A stretch of 64,000 nucleotides of DNA from Cristatella mucedo (Eukaryota; Bryozoa; Phylactolaemata; Cristatellidae). The notes below the pieces were generated by a model, which was not told where the DNA came from, ran no database searches, and saw nothing but the letters and a program-made list of their open reading frames with translations. The stretch is from positions 5,200,501-5,264,500 of the forward strand of contig WPIO01000001.1 in NCBI GenBank assembly GCA_009760855.2, given 5' to 3'. The position numbers were made by a program, and so were the translations under genes. Positions within the stretch are counted from its first letter, which is position 1; each line of letters starts with the position of its first letter. Below are positions 45,342-57,025 of this stretch, piece by piece.

Positions 45342-46829
45342 AGTCGTATTAGCATCAACAGCATACCAAGCGATCCAGTAAGCATAGCATGGTAATCAGT
45401 GTGCTATGATCAGGCTCTAGGCCCAGTCATCTGCACACTGGGGGCACAGCTCTGCACTGGCACGTAGTAGCGGGATGCTGCTTCATTTAAAACAGGGAAC
45501 ACGTGGTAAAGGTATCAGGCTGCTCACGGCCAGCCTCCCTAACCTTGAAACCTGCATTCGTGACTGAAGCAACATGTTCCACTTGGCCTTCTGCACCAGA
45601 TGTAGGAGCATTTACAGGGGCAAAATAAAGAGACAAAGCTTATCTGCTCAACAGATGGCTATCTCAACGCTTTAGTTATATTTTCTAAGGCACAAAAGCA
45701 CATCGAATTTTGAAAGTACATGCCCACACAGAGCATGCAAACTTTGCCAAATCATCTTAAAAAACAGATGCTGTGGATGGAATTCCTGATCCTCACAACC
45801 AAAGGTATCACAATACTATCCATACCTTGGCAAGGGTAGGGCCACCTGGAAATCGTGACTAATTGAATGCATCTGAGAGACCATCATCTTTCGGTTGGCT
45901 CACTCACCACTTAGCAACGCAGATCAAAATGAGCAAAACCATCGGAATGCCTTTACCCCACAGGTGAATCAGAACGAGCAAGATCAACCAGTAGGCACAT
46001 GTTGAGTTAGTCTTTCAGAGGGCAGGAGCATGCAATGCAACGTTCCTCTGAGCCAAAATCAATAGACTTCCAGCAAGACGCCCCGGCATAGGAATCGTAG
46101 CGAGCACAATATTGACATCGGGAGAACTAGTGTGCTGCATAATGGCAAAGGCATAACCGATTGACAATTGATAACCAACAATAAACGTGGCACATACAAG
46201 CCAACACATAAGTTTACCGAGTTTATGAAGGCTGCATGATGCAGCAAACAAATAGTCTGCCGCAAACTAAAATAATTGCACCATGTTAAGTCTACTCCAT
46301 AGGCCATAAGCAACTCCAGAGGCACACGAAACAAAGGAGGCAGCCTCTCAGCACTACCTGCCAGTTAAACCTGCCGAAGCCTAGAGTGCAGATATGGGCT
46401 GATAAAAGCAGCAGCAGCTGTCCCCAGGAAGTCCAATATCAACACCAGCTCGGGACAGTGTACAACATACTTTACCTTTGGTAAAGCAAGCCACCGATAG
46501 TCCTACTCCTACCACACAGAGTTGCTACTATGTGCATGTGCATTAGCAGCAACCACACAGCAAAAACAATTAGAACAATGCAAGCGAAGCAGTAGAGAGC
46601 TTTACTCGATGGCAGTGCCGGCGGCAGCAGCAGAAGCGCTTGCCGGGAAGAGAGAACCCACCCACCCAATGTTGCTTAGATCACATAGCTCCAATGAAAC
46701 GGACCAACTTGCAAGCTGTGCCAGACTTGTGTTAAACTTTGTCCCCAAAGCAACGAGCAGCAGCAAAAGCAGCAGAGAGTGCATCTGCACATCAAGCAAA
46801 GTAAAACCGAAAGCACCCCATGCAGTTAC
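45342..46829. other. Intron between exons 4 and 5, distal part
   Basis: No LINE, SINE or exon recognised in about 1.5 kb. Confidence 0.4.
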
Positions 46830-47090
46830 CTTCCACGCTATCACTGCCGCTGCTGTCAGAGGAGAGTTGCACAATGGCTGCCACAGTGGTGTCACCATCA
46901 GCAGCTGCAGCACATGCATGCCACTCGGTGCTTCGGCTAGACCGTATACTCCGTGAAGCGGCCGACATGGGCTGCTCGGGGTTAGAGCCAGGAGAAGCAT
47001 GTGCGCAACCAGTCAGGGCAGACGACAGAGGCTGCTGCTGTGAGGGCAGCAGCCTGGCTGCGACCTTCAGGGCAGCCGAGTGCGTCATGG
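46830..47090 (-). CDS. MAP7: MAP7/ensconsin-like gene, exon 4
   Basis: 261 bases, phase 1-1, 86 full codons. Acceptor CTGCCGTCCTGTGCATCAG (moderate), donor GGAAG/GTAACTGC. It encodes MTHSAALKVAARLLPSQQQP, later PMSAASRSIRSSRSTEW and AAIVQLSSDSSGSDSVE. A basic Ser-Arg stretch (RSIRSSRS) and an acidic Ser-rich end suggest a phosphorylatable linker. The 5' edge is the least certain part: other acceptors within the exon are phase 0 and would not join exon 3. Overlapping plus-strand frames are shadows. Confidence 0.68.
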
Positions 47091-49207
47091 CTGATGCACA
47101 GGACGGCAGATCTCGCCTCCATGGCCTTTGCTGGCAGTGCAGCAGTGCTGTTGTCAGTAAGGGAGAACACGTGCAATACAGAAGTGCATTACTGTGGCCA
47201 GTGGCAAAGCAAAGGAAGACAAATAAGCTTACAAGCCATGCCGATGCCGAGCAGTCACAAAGACCGAGCATACACATTAAGCAGCATGAAGCCCAGAATA
47301 AAGACAGGTTGCCCAGCTATGATTAACAGGCTACAGCTGCCATGCAGGCACAGCAAACGACTAATGCTGCCACGAGAGCAGAGCAAGCGAAAGTGCAAAT
47401 GACAGCACCTGGGGCGCTTGGCCCATTAGCGAAGCATGGCTGGTTCGGGTTTAACTATAAACAGGCAGCATACAAACGACTTTATTCGCACTACCACTAG
47501 CTACCAATAGCGACTCGGACAGGCTCGAGCCGGTAAATCCCGAGCCTTCACATTCACGCACAGATCACACCCACCAGAAGCATCCACGATACTAGGATAG
47601 TCAGTCAACCTTGCAGCTTCACATTGGCTATTCACAAAAACGGCCACACTACTTGCCAATTCATGCCAGCCAGCAAGGAGAGGGATGCTTGCTAGCCTTA
47701 CTTCGGAGCATTGTTGATGCGGAATACACAGCATTGCATGGACAACTACGGGATTTGAATCAGCCTCTTGTAAGCTGTTGGAGTAAGCAATAGTGGCTGA
47801 CAGGTCTCACACCTCTGCTGGGCAGTAAAATATCCCGCAATGTTGGTAATTAACAGGCAAGCTTGCTGATGGCGGCTCTTCAAAGCTGCACAGCACAAGA
47901 CCACCAGCTCCGGCTTTGTCGCACGAACGGCAAGTGCATCAGTCTTGTTCCTCCATGAGATGATTGTGCAGCCAGCATACCGGCCACAGCAGCAAAGCTT
48001 TACAGATGAATAAACTCAACAGCATGAACAATCAAGCACCTAATACACCAATATAACATTGGTGCACTCCAAAAAGACTACACTAAAAAGACCTTGCAGC
48101 AGGCTGATATCAAATGGTGCTCAAGCATACACGACCAGCATGAGACGAATCCCGTAAGTGCACCAGCAGTGCCAATCCATGATCCCAACAACTACACTTT
48201 TCTATGAGCCTCTGCTGCTCGTTGGTAAAGGAATGCTCACGGGTAGGAAAGTGCTGCAGTCTGGAGGTGATGTTGCCAGATATCCAAGTTAATATATCAT
48301 TTAGTCTAGAGGAAATCGTATCAACTTGTCAGATATAGCAATCACAACGTCCAAAGGTCCTGTCACAGAATGCCACGAGGATCTACTAAGTCTATGTTCG
48401 GACCTTCAAGCATTCATAAATTTAGGAACCAATGGTATGCTAGTTTATAACTAAATTAGCTTAGAAATACCTACTTGGCAAGTCCTGATTAGGTGAAGGC
48501 TACGCAGCAAAAACACATAGAGATCTCGGGTGTATCACAAAACCGAAATTGTAACACTGCTGTAAATGCTTACAGGGCATGCTGGCTCACTCGAGTCAAG
48601 CAAGTGACAAGCCAGACTGGAAAACCGTGAGACCCCATCACATGAGCAAATGCAACTAATGAAATCGAAGAGCTACAAGCAGGATACAACTGTTGTCAAG
48701 TCAGCAGCACATGCCAACTGATGATAAACAAAGGCAATCAGCTCCCAACGATCACGTGCCAAAGCAGTGAGCTAGCTACTACCCTCTCAGTTCTGCAGGC
48801 TGCCTGCAGTTGGCTTCCCATGTACCACCCCTGAAAACTGCACGGCTGGCATCATGGGGGTTGGAGAGAGTAGGGGCAACGCTTCAGACCCATTTATACC
48901 GAAATGAGGCGCTTTTCGAGTGACTTGGCCACTTTGACTTCTTATGATATCTGCAAAGGTGGCCCACTACTTGGTATAATCGGGGCTACGCCTTCGGCTG
49001 GCTTATATATAGGCACTAGACACTGCTTAGTGTCTACTGTTCAACTTTACTGGCAGTCGGTCGTGATTGACAAAGATCACTATTCCTGATTCCAGTCTGC
49101 AAATGTGGGTCGGTATCTAAGAGTTAACTCAAAAGCTCGCAGGCCAACCGGCTTGCCTGACTCTAACAAACCATATTGTACATGATGTGCTATCTGTCTG
49201 TCTGTCC
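47091..49207. other. Intron between exons 3 and 4, proximal part
   Basis: About 2.1 kb without a recognisable mobile element. An open minus-strand segment at 47,640-47,770 with donor-like CCGAA/GTAAGG ends in the wrong phase for this gene and is not called. Confidence 0.4.
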
Positions 49208-49383
<176 letters not shown>

Positions 49384-49555
49384 ATCACCGGAAGAGTCAC
49401 TGCAGCGACTGACCAGCCTTGTCCATGGCACTTTTCGAAGCTCTATCGAGCTGATCGGTTCCCGGGAGAAATTGAGCGCTTGCCTATTTGGCGTGGCACA
49501 CGCCCACACCGCCCGCCTGTCGGTCGGTCGCCTAGCAGCTGCTTATGCACGAGGT

Positions 49556-49727
49556 TTGCATTATGAGTGGGAGACTTGCCTACGAGTGAGAGGCTTGCCC
49601 ACTAACCCGAGGCTTGCCCACTAGCTCGAGGTTTGCCCATTAGCACCAGACTTGCCCAGTAACACAAGGCTTTCCCATTAGCACGAGGCTTGCCCACTAA
49701 CACGAGGCTTGCCCACTACCACCGGCT
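49556..49727. repeat. 19-bp degenerate tandem repeat
   Basis: About nine units of a 19-base motif with core GAGGCTTGCCCACTAAC (variants GAGGTTTGCCCATTAGC, AGACTTGCCCAGTAAC, AAGGCTTTCCCATTAGC). The last two complete units are the most alike. 19 is not a multiple of three and no frame is kept. Confidence 0.85.
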
Positions 49728-49869
49728 GGCACAAGCGCAGTCACTGCAGTAACACAAGCTGGACGGAATGCTAGGCACTGCCCACTGGAAAATGCACATA
49801 AAGTCACACAGGTAAGTGCAGAAGACATATTGGCAAAACGTGGATATCAGGACTGATCAGGACTGACTA

Positions 49870-52425
49870 TCCATAGACAGGCATATGAAGACTACTGTAG
49901 GTCGTACCAATCGATCCTAGCCAAGGCCAAGTCTAGCTTCTATAAAAACATTGTTGAATCAAAGATGCACAATCCAAAAATGCTGATGTCGACAATCAAC
50001 CATCTCCTCAACCGCTCCCAGATTAGAACCTTAACTGATGATCCTTGTGATGATCTAGCCGGTCGCTTCTCTCGATTCTTTGTCCAGAAGATAGACAAGA
50101 TCAGGGAGTCCGTCCCAGCGATGACAACATCCTCCCTAGAATGCTGCTCCCCGAATCCTAGCTGCACCTCAATATCTACATTTAAGCAGGTCACTGGTAA
50201 TCTCGTCCTGAAGTTCATATCCCAATCAAAGAAGACAACAAGTCCTTTGGATCCTATTCCCACTGTAGCCTCAGGTGAAGTCCCAGCAACTTTAAAAAAG
50301 CTGTAGTCAAGCCGTTTCTCAAGAAAGCGACACTAGGCCAAGAGAACTCGCAACTACCGCCCAGTCTCCCTTCTACCATTCCTATCAAAGACACTGGAAC
50401 AGGTGGTGGCGAACCAGCTGAACTCGTATCTTGAAACTTCAAAACTTGCTAGTAAGTTCCAGTCTGGCTTTAGAGCTAATCACTCCACAGAATCAGCATT
50501 GCTTAGGGTGTACAACGACCTACTTAGGAATGCAGACATGGGTAGAGTATCTCTGCTTGTTTTGCTCCATCTTTCGGCAGCTTTTGATACTATCGATCAC
50601 CAAGTCATTCTTTAACGCCTCTCATCTCACCTGGAATAACTAGCACTGCTCTGCAATGGTTCAGGTCCTATCTCAGTGAGAGACTCCAGAGTATTGACGT
50701 GAATGGACAAAGATCATCCGTGGTACCTCTGAAATATGGGGTACCTCAGCGCTCCGTGCTAGGTCCGGTTCTTTTCATGGTTCAGAGTCACGTTTCAGAG
50801 ATACTACCCCATCAGGCAAAGCATCGTACCACTCGCTTTTCGGAATCCAACCGTCTAGAAATACCTCGTACAAACCTTAAATCCTTTGGAGACCGTGCAT
50901 TTAGCTCGTATGCTCCCACAGCCTGGAACTCCCTCCCGACCTGCATCAGAACATCCCCTGACCTGACCACATTTAAAAGAAACTTAAAAACATACCTATT
51001 TAGGACAGCATTTAGTGGGTCCTTGTGATTCGTCCTCGATGTGCTTATGCGTGCTGACACTGTTCATGCTGCCACTAACCACATTTGCATGCTGACCCAG
51101 TGCATGTAACCCCTAACCATGTTATTCATTTTGTTTGTTTTTCAAGCATGATTTTACTTACTATTCTATTGCGTATCACTTTGCAGCAAATGTAAAGCGC
51201 CTAGAAAGAGATTAAGTTCTCTGAGGGCGCTTTATCAAGTGCAATATTATTATTATTATATTATTATGGTTTATACTCTCCCTCTTGCTGATGTGATTGC
51301 CAAGCACAATCTAGGCTTTCACTTCTATGATGATGACACTCAGTTGTAACTTTGCTTTGATCCGTCCCAGCCTTCAAACACCTCGAATTCTCTCAACTCA
51401 CTTGCTGCATGTATTGATGACATTCACACATGGATGGCAGCAAATTTTCTAAAACTAAACGATGATAAAACTAACTTACTAGTTATGGGCAAACCCAGTA
51501 TGACTCAGAAATTGGAAAGGCTGACGCTCAAAATTGGGTCTGCCCTCATATCTCTTGTTGAATCACCTCGAAATCTAGGTGTCATGTTCCAAAGTGACCT
51601 CTCCTTAGATGACCACATCAGCTCCACAATCAAGTCTGCCTACTTTCAGCTACATAACATTGCTAAAATTCGGCTTGTTTAGATAAGGATACCACATCTA
51701 AATTGGTCCGTGCATTTGTGACATCCTGTACCGACTTCTGTAACTCCCTGCTGGCTTGCCTACCTGCACCTGCAATCCGGCACTTACAGATGGTGCAAAA
51801 CTCTGCAGCTAGGCTTGTCTGTCGTGAGCGACGCAGTTGCCACATCACACCACTTCTCGCCGACCTGCACTGGCTACCAGTCAAGAAACGGATTGACTTC
51901 AAGGTTTTGTCGCTCACTTTTAGGTCACTTCATTCTTTGGCTCCAGCATATCTCTCAGATTTACTCCCCCACCAGGCCAAGCATCGTACCACCTGCTTTT
52001 CGGAATCCAACAGTTTACCAATATCTCGGACAAACCTCAAATCCTTTTTGGAGACCGTGCATTTAGTTCGTATGCTCCCAAAGCCTGGAATTCACTCCAG
52101 ACATGCGTCAGAACATCCCCTGACTTGACCACATTTAAAAAGAACTTAAAACACACCTATTTAGGACAGCATTTAGTGGGTCCCTTTGTTTCGTCCTTCG
52201 TGTGCTTATTCGTGCTGACACTGTGCATGCTGCCACTAACCACATTTGCATGCTGACCCTGTGCATGTCACCCCTAACCATGTTATTCATGTTGTTTATC
52301 AAGCATGATATTACTCACCATTCAATCGTGTTTCCCTTTGCAGCAAATTTAAAGCGCCTAGAAAGAGATTAAGTTCTCTGAGGGCGCTTCATCAAATGCA
52401 TTGTTATTATTTATATTATATCCGA
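49870..52425 (+). mobile_element. L2-like LINE, long but dead copy, split by a nested copy
   Basis: The most complete LINE here. An upstream region has FYKNIVESKMHNPKMLMS and RFFVQKIDKIRESVP. RT motifs follow: FQSGFRANHSTESALL, LDLSAAFDTIDH-type (read as LHLSAAFDTIDHQVIL), GVPQRSVLGPVLFMV, then after the nested insert YTLPLADVIAKHNLGFHF, YDDDTQLxLCFDPSQPSN, RNLGVMFQSDLSLDDHI, KNSAARLVCRE-type and PLLADLHWLPVKKRIDFK. The 3' end has AGCGCCTAGAAAGAGATTAA, TTCTCTGAGGGCGCTTCAT and ATT repeats. Several frameshifts and stops. The residue order, DDTQ catalytic box and structured 3' end with short tandem tail place it in the CR1/L2 group. It is in the MAP7-like intron between exons 3 and 4, antisense. 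Confidence 0.88.
50783..51265 (+). mobile_element. 5'-truncated L2-like LINE nested in another copy
   Basis: It starts CAGAGTCACGTTTCAGAGAT, encodes the carboxy-terminal block (NLKSFGDRAFSSYAPTAWNS, LKTYLFRTAFSGSL, stop), and ends in the full tail plus ATT repeats. ATGGTT occurs directly before it (50,777-50,782) and directly after it (51,266-51,271). Removing the insert and one ATGGTT restores the host LINE frame (VLFMV-YTLPLAD). So this is a target-site duplication and the insert is the younger element. Confidence 0.88.
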
Positions 52426-52522
52426 TGTTCGAATGCCAGGGAAAGAGTGCAAGCACGAGTCAAGTGAGTCAGTCAAGACTAAAAAGTGGGCTCGGTCAGA
52501 GGATACAGCCTGGGGGGAACAC

Positions 52523-52682
52523 GACCTAGGTCTTAGCCCAGTGATTAGGTGATCGCTCTACACGACCCGAGTCGTAGGTTCGAGTTCTGCAGTGGTCGAT
52601 TCTTTATTGCCCACTTCAAGTGGTAGCAAAAGCCGCTAAGGCTCTTCAGCAGCTATATAAATGAGGCTATTGAATCAGCTAA
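52523..52682 (+). mobile_element. tRNA-derived SINE, family 1
   Basis: A-box region TTAGCCCAGTGATTAGGTGA, B box GGTTCGAGTTC at 52,577-52,587, TTCTTTATTGCCCACTTCAA, CTAAGGCTCTTCAGCAGCTA and ATAAATGAGGCTATTGAATC. About 160 bases, one of the best copies. Confidence 0.88.
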
Positions 52683-52996
52683 CATTCAAATTCACGACAA
52701 GAAACAGCAATATTCAAGAGAGTAGCATCTCATCGGTAATTTGAGATGCAAAACAACTCGGTATGTGCAGGAGTCTCATGCAATTGCATGCACCACGTGG
52801 GGTGCATTGCCGGCGAGCAAGCATGAACGAACAGCACTAGGCGTTCAGCTTACGAAGACAACATTCAACGAGCCTCAGACGGAACAGCCTACAGACTGAT
52901 CATGCTTGGTACGCTGATGGCAACGACAAAACTCGCACGAGCGATCGCCGCCCGGTCGGGCCGGTGGGAGTGGTAAACGTGGTGCAAGTCACTTAC

Positions 52997-53326
52997 AGCC
53001 TTCCTTCGTACTATTGGCATCCATGCTGCAGCCAACATCCCCACCGTCCGTCTGAGTTTCGGTGAGCACCTCCACCGTCGGACTGAGGGCGGCCACTCGC
53101 CTATGCAAGGCTCCGCGGCCGATTCCGCTCACACCAGTGGCAGCACAGGCGCCACGGTTTGTCAGGTTGACAGCGGACAACGACAAGGGTTTGCTGAGAT
53201 GAGCAGAGGTTGGCGGCTGCCTCGGTGACAGCACGGGTGACAAAGCGGCAGTCGGTGGTGCAGGGGACGGAGGGAGCATGCCATGTCCGATGCTATCGTC
53301 GGCGCCCGAGGCAGGGGGAGACCCTG
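52997..53326 (-). CDS. MAP7: MAP7/ensconsin-like gene, exon 3
   Basis: 330 bases, phase 1-1. Acceptor GAGTGTCGTTTTGCAG, donor AAGGCT/GTAAGTGAC (near consensus). It encodes GSPPASGADDSIGHGMLPPS, PVLSPRQPPTSAHLSKPLSL, then SAVNLTNRGACAATGVSGIG, VAALSPTVEVLTETQTDGG and MDANSTKEG. Pro- and Ser-rich with several Ser-Pro sites, as in the phosphorylated linker of MAP7 proteins. The first codon, completed with the G of exon 2, is Ala. The frame extending upstream to 53,660 is read-through of the acceptor. Confidence 0.78.
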
Positions 53327-54977
53327 CTGCAAAACGACACTCACAAGCTACAGCAGTCGACTGGTGAGGTGGCGAAGCACTTTGCGCATGCAAAAAAAAT
53401 TGCAGCGCAACGCAGCGGCATGAGCATGGGTGTGGAAAGAGCTGAGAGCACTTTCGGGTGAGTGCTGCACAACACGAGTGTAGCTGGCAGCATGCAACAA
53501 GCCACTCATTAAAGCGACACCGACTGGGGTTGCGGCAGTGCAACGAACAGCGTGCAAGATAACGACGACCTCGCGGTGACTTTAAGAAGGCAAGCATCAG
53601 CCGGCAAGAAGGACTGTCAGGACCAGAAGGGGCGTGTACGCTACCATGCGTGCACCACAATTTGGCCAGGCTGTCGGCACGCCGCTAGCTCTAGACAGCA
53701 AGCTTGCCAGCAAGCAAGCCTGCGTGCGAGCGGCCCTTGATGTCACTAGTCGGTCGGCAGTCAGGCAAGGCGCCGGCTCCGTCACTAAGCCACCCCAGAT
53801 CAGCTGGCTCAGCAGCCAAATAAGAGCATTCGACCACTATGTGGCTTACGTTGAAACGTAAGCTGACTCAGAAGAATGGGCAGCAACGTCCATAAATTTG
53901 AGTGCTTCCAGCGGTGTGAAGCCTGCTGACATCTTCCCAGTTCTTCTGATGCATGCCCGCCAGCGCATGCCCGCAGTTGCAAGCTAGCGGTAGCGACCTG
54001 CAAGCTTCGCTCGGCTCACCGGTTAGCTTCGTCTCAGCGGCAGCAGCTGCACTAGGCGACACCCCGCCGACTAGGGAAGGACACAATTAGCCGGGCCATG
54101 CATGCGCATCTAAGTCAATCGCGTTCTCTCGCGGTCATGCCTGCCGAAGCTTGATTCGTGACCACACACTGTAGTGCACTGGCACACCGAAGTCCATTCC
54201 CCTCACACATGTCAGTCTGATCCACATTCAAGCATGCAGCACAAAAGGCCAAAAGTCGGCTCGACTTGAATGGATGTCTCCTTCGCAGACAGCAGCAAAC
54301 ACCGGTCATCTTCAGTCATCTCCAGCGCGATACCCATACGAGCGGCACCAGTCATCAAACAATAAAGTGGCAACAGACATCATCACGGCTAGCGGCTAGC
54401 TAACGTCTAGGATCTCGAAGAGGCAAGCAGATGCTCATATCGCCTTACTGTGTCCTACAGTTGGCACGAACCCGCAATCAAACCTCACTCACGGCAGCCG
54501 AAGTGTTAACACCCACCCAGCGCACGCATCCCGGAGTACGTGCTTGCAAGCGTGCGCCCGGACGTTACATACAAGCAAGACTACATCCCACCAGAGCACG
54601 CATGCGAGCACAGCAGGAAGCACCTGGCCAATTGTCGCGAACGCAAAGAAACGTGCACGAGAATTTCAACTAAGATTTCCCTCACAAGGAACAGACTACT
54701 TCCCCAAAAAGAGCTGCCATTCTGAGTTGGCTTCCCTTGACACGATCTTCCCCATCCCAGAAGCATCAGGTATAAAATGCAAGCCAGCGGCACATTCAAT
54801 TGTAATGTCTACTTCCTTGCTTATTTAAAGCTGCTATTGTGCAAAGCCGGCGGGGCAGCAGCAGCAGCAGCTGCTGCCATAGCAACGTGTCAGCAGCAAA
54901 AGCAAAGCAGTTAGTACCACCTGCATGGGCGGAGAGGCATCGGCGATGGTAGTCCCGAAACCGTGGGCATATGTTAC
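53327..54977. other. Intron between exons 2 and 3
   Basis: About 1.65 kb, fairly GC-rich, with overlapping open frames on both strands but no splice-bracketed exon in a usable phase and no recognisable mobile element. Confidence 0.45.
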
Positions 54978-55194
54978 CGTCGCCGCCACACTCGCCATCT
55001 GCCAGCTGCCTCGACGACAGGTTTGATATGGACGCAGAGCGACGCCCTGGGTCTATGAGCAGAATGTCGTCGAAGCGTCGAGTGCAGCTTCCGAAGCCGT
55101 ATGACTCGTATCGGCCGTGCTTGGACGTCATATCCTCGGCAGGTCGAGCTAGCGGCTTAGTAAATTTCTTCTGCTGCGAAGCTTTCCATTGCTC
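54978..55194 (-). CDS. MAP7: MAP7/ensconsin-like gene, exon 2
   Basis: 217 bases, phase 0 in and phase 1 out. Acceptor CTCTTTTCATTCAATCGCAG, donor GCGACG/GTAACATA. It encodes EQWKASQQKKFTKPLARPAE, DMTSKHGRYESYGFGSCTRR, FDDILLIDPGRRSASISNLS and SRQLADGECGGD. It follows the amino-terminal helix, where MAP7 proteins have a basic Ser-rich segment with a Trp/Phe-containing motif. The GFGSCTRR and RRSASISNLS stretches are plausible counterparts. The open frame continuing past the donor is not needed, and the phase of exon 3 supports this donor. Confidence 0.75.
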
Positions 55195-55434
55195 CTGCGA
55201 TTGAATGAAAAGAGACAACACTTCGAGAGGAAACGGCGATAGGAGGCGGCGCCAAGAACTTGCAGCAGCACAGCATCACGAAGCACCAGCGACTTCCAAC
55301 TACTGCTCACCCACAGTATAGGGTAATCACACACACACACGGTAAACTTCTTATAAATAGCCTGATGAATCGACTAAACATCAAACATCGATCAAACACA
55401 TTCTGGGCAGTAGGATGCATAAAAAGCAAGATAA

Positions 55435-56010
55435 CTTAGTCAGCATATCTTATGTAGAATCGGAGCATAAACTAGATGTCCTGTTTCACAGTTACCTCTG
55501 CCAAGACGACTACATCAGTTCAACAGTCAAGTCAGCCACGCATTATTACAAAAATGCAGGCCTGCTTAGGCAGAGATATGCATAGTGGCCTCAAGAATAA
55601 TTTCTACCCAAGAACTTTATGCAGGAAGGCTCGAGTCCGCCTCACGGTGCAATAAAGCACTTGCAGGTGGTGCAAGACTCAGAAGCTATGCTTGTCAGGC
55701 ATGAACATCGCAAGTGCAACTTTCCACCTTTGACCTGCACTGGCTCTCCATCAACTTCAAGGTTGTTTCACTCCCTTTTCGGTATCTTCATCTGTTGCTC
55801 CGGCCTACCTTTTCGACCTGCTTCACACTTAATAAAGCTAGGCATCACAGCACCAACTCTTCTGACTCGAGTTATTTAGCTGTGCCTCAAATCAGCTTCA
55901 AATCCTTTGGAGGCCGTGCCTTCAGTTTGTATGCTTCCAAAGCCTGGAACTCACTCCCGGCAGATTTCACGACATTCTCTGACATGATGGCATTTATAAA
56001 TTAGCAAAAA
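55435..56010 (+). mobile_element. L2-like LINE, 3' fragment
   Basis: ACTAGATGTCCTGTTTCACA (NLGVLFH) and AGTTCAACAGTCAAGTCAGC open it. It then passes LQVVQDSEAMLVRHEH, SFKSFGGRAFSLYASKAWNS and LPADFTTFSDMMAF. It ends near 56,005 without the usual tail. It lies in the intron between exons 1 and 2, antisense. Confidence 0.78.
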
Positions 56011-56593
56011 CCACAACTGTTCCTCCCAGCATTTGCAGCCCGGGCCGCTGAGCAGCACCTCGATGCAGCAGACTAAAGATTACGTCGACCTGCCCTGATA
56101 CCTCACGCCGGCGCTTGAGCCCCAATCGTCGTATACTAAGTAATGGGCCAAGAGAATTGAGCACGGTTCTCTCCAACAGAGTCCGCCGAGTCGAGCTCTT
56201 GACCAGCAGTAACGTCAGTGCTTAATGCCAGCACGTGGTCTTGCCTTGTGGCACGAATGAATGAACCGGCTGTCACAGGTCCCACTCGTGGGGGTAGTAC
56301 CTGTGTGCTTGGTCTGCACACATTGCAGACAGTGAGGCACCAGCAGGCTGCTGGCCTGGCACTACTTGCATGGATGGAGCCAAGGACAGCTAGCGACTGC
56401 GCAGCTGGTGCCCGCCGAAGCGCTATCCTTGCCTCCCGACAGCATCTCACCGGGCGATGCACATCACTCTACATGTGCAGCATGCCACGGGGGCGGCAGA
56501 CCCGACGCCAAAGCTGCTGAATCGAGCGGCATGATCAGGAGATCGAAAGAGCGCCTCGGATACTGCCGAAAGTAGCTGTGGGCAGCGGCTCAC
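56011..56593. other. Intron between exons 1 and 2, proximal part
   Basis: No exon or repeat supported. Confidence 0.4.
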
Positions 56594-56718
56594 CTGCTTC
56601 TCGTGCTCTCGAGCCAAGCGCCTCTCCTCGACCTGCCGCAGCCGCTCCTCTTCCTTGCGCCTGACGTCCTCGATCCGTTGCCTGCGCTGCTCCTCCTGCC
56701 GACGGCGGTGCTCTTCAG
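56594..56718 (-). CDS. MAP7: MAP7/ensconsin-like gene, most 5' exon seen (amino-terminal charged helix)
   Basis: 125 bases, phase 1 in and phase 0 out, 41 full codons. Acceptor TAAACCTGCGCAG, donor AAGCAG/GTGAGCCG. It encodes EEHRRRQEEQRRQRIEDVRR and KEEERLRQVEERRLAREHEK. This is the character and spacing of the MAP7 amino-terminal domain (KLEEQRxKxEQRRxAxEEkR), which lies along the microtubule lattice. The exon enters in phase 1, so at least one more coding exon lies upstream, beyond what I could find to 64,000. Taken with exons 9-12 it gives the two charged helices, in the right order, that define the family. The gene product is a microtubule-associated protein that helps recruit kinesin-1. 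Confidence 0.85.
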
Positions 56719-56956
56719 CTGCGCAGGTTTAGGCAGGTTATCATGGCGAAAATAATTACAAGAGCTGGCAGCCGCGGCATGACAGGCAAGCTGGCCGACA
56801 GCAGCATCGGCTCTGATAGCCGCTCGAAACCTGACCGTCGTGCTTCAAACCTGACAGAAGCACGCATGTGAGAGGGAAATCGACCCGATTGATTACTGAT
56901 TAAGAATGGCACAGTAGAGCTATAAGTAGAAGCTCCAGCAGTGGAGTTCAATGCAC
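56719..56956. other. 5' intron of the MAP7-like gene
   Basis: Nothing supported between the first exon found and the GGT tract. Confidence 0.4.
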
Positions 56957-57025
56957 GGGGGGGGGGGGGGGTGGTGGTGGTGGTGGTGGTGGTGGTGGTG
57001 GTGGTGGTGGTGGTGGTGGTGGTGG
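56957..57025. repeat. G-run followed by (GGT)n
   Basis: Fifteen G residues (56,957-56,971), then about 18 GGT units with no interruption. A strongly G-rich plus strand (C-rich as the gene is transcribed), and a possible G-quadruplex former. Confidence 0.95.

Noticed and set aside
47640-47770. Extra MAP7-like exon between exons 3 and 4
   Set aside because: The only in-phase acceptor leads to a donor in phase 0, while exon 4 needs phase 1; no motif supports it.
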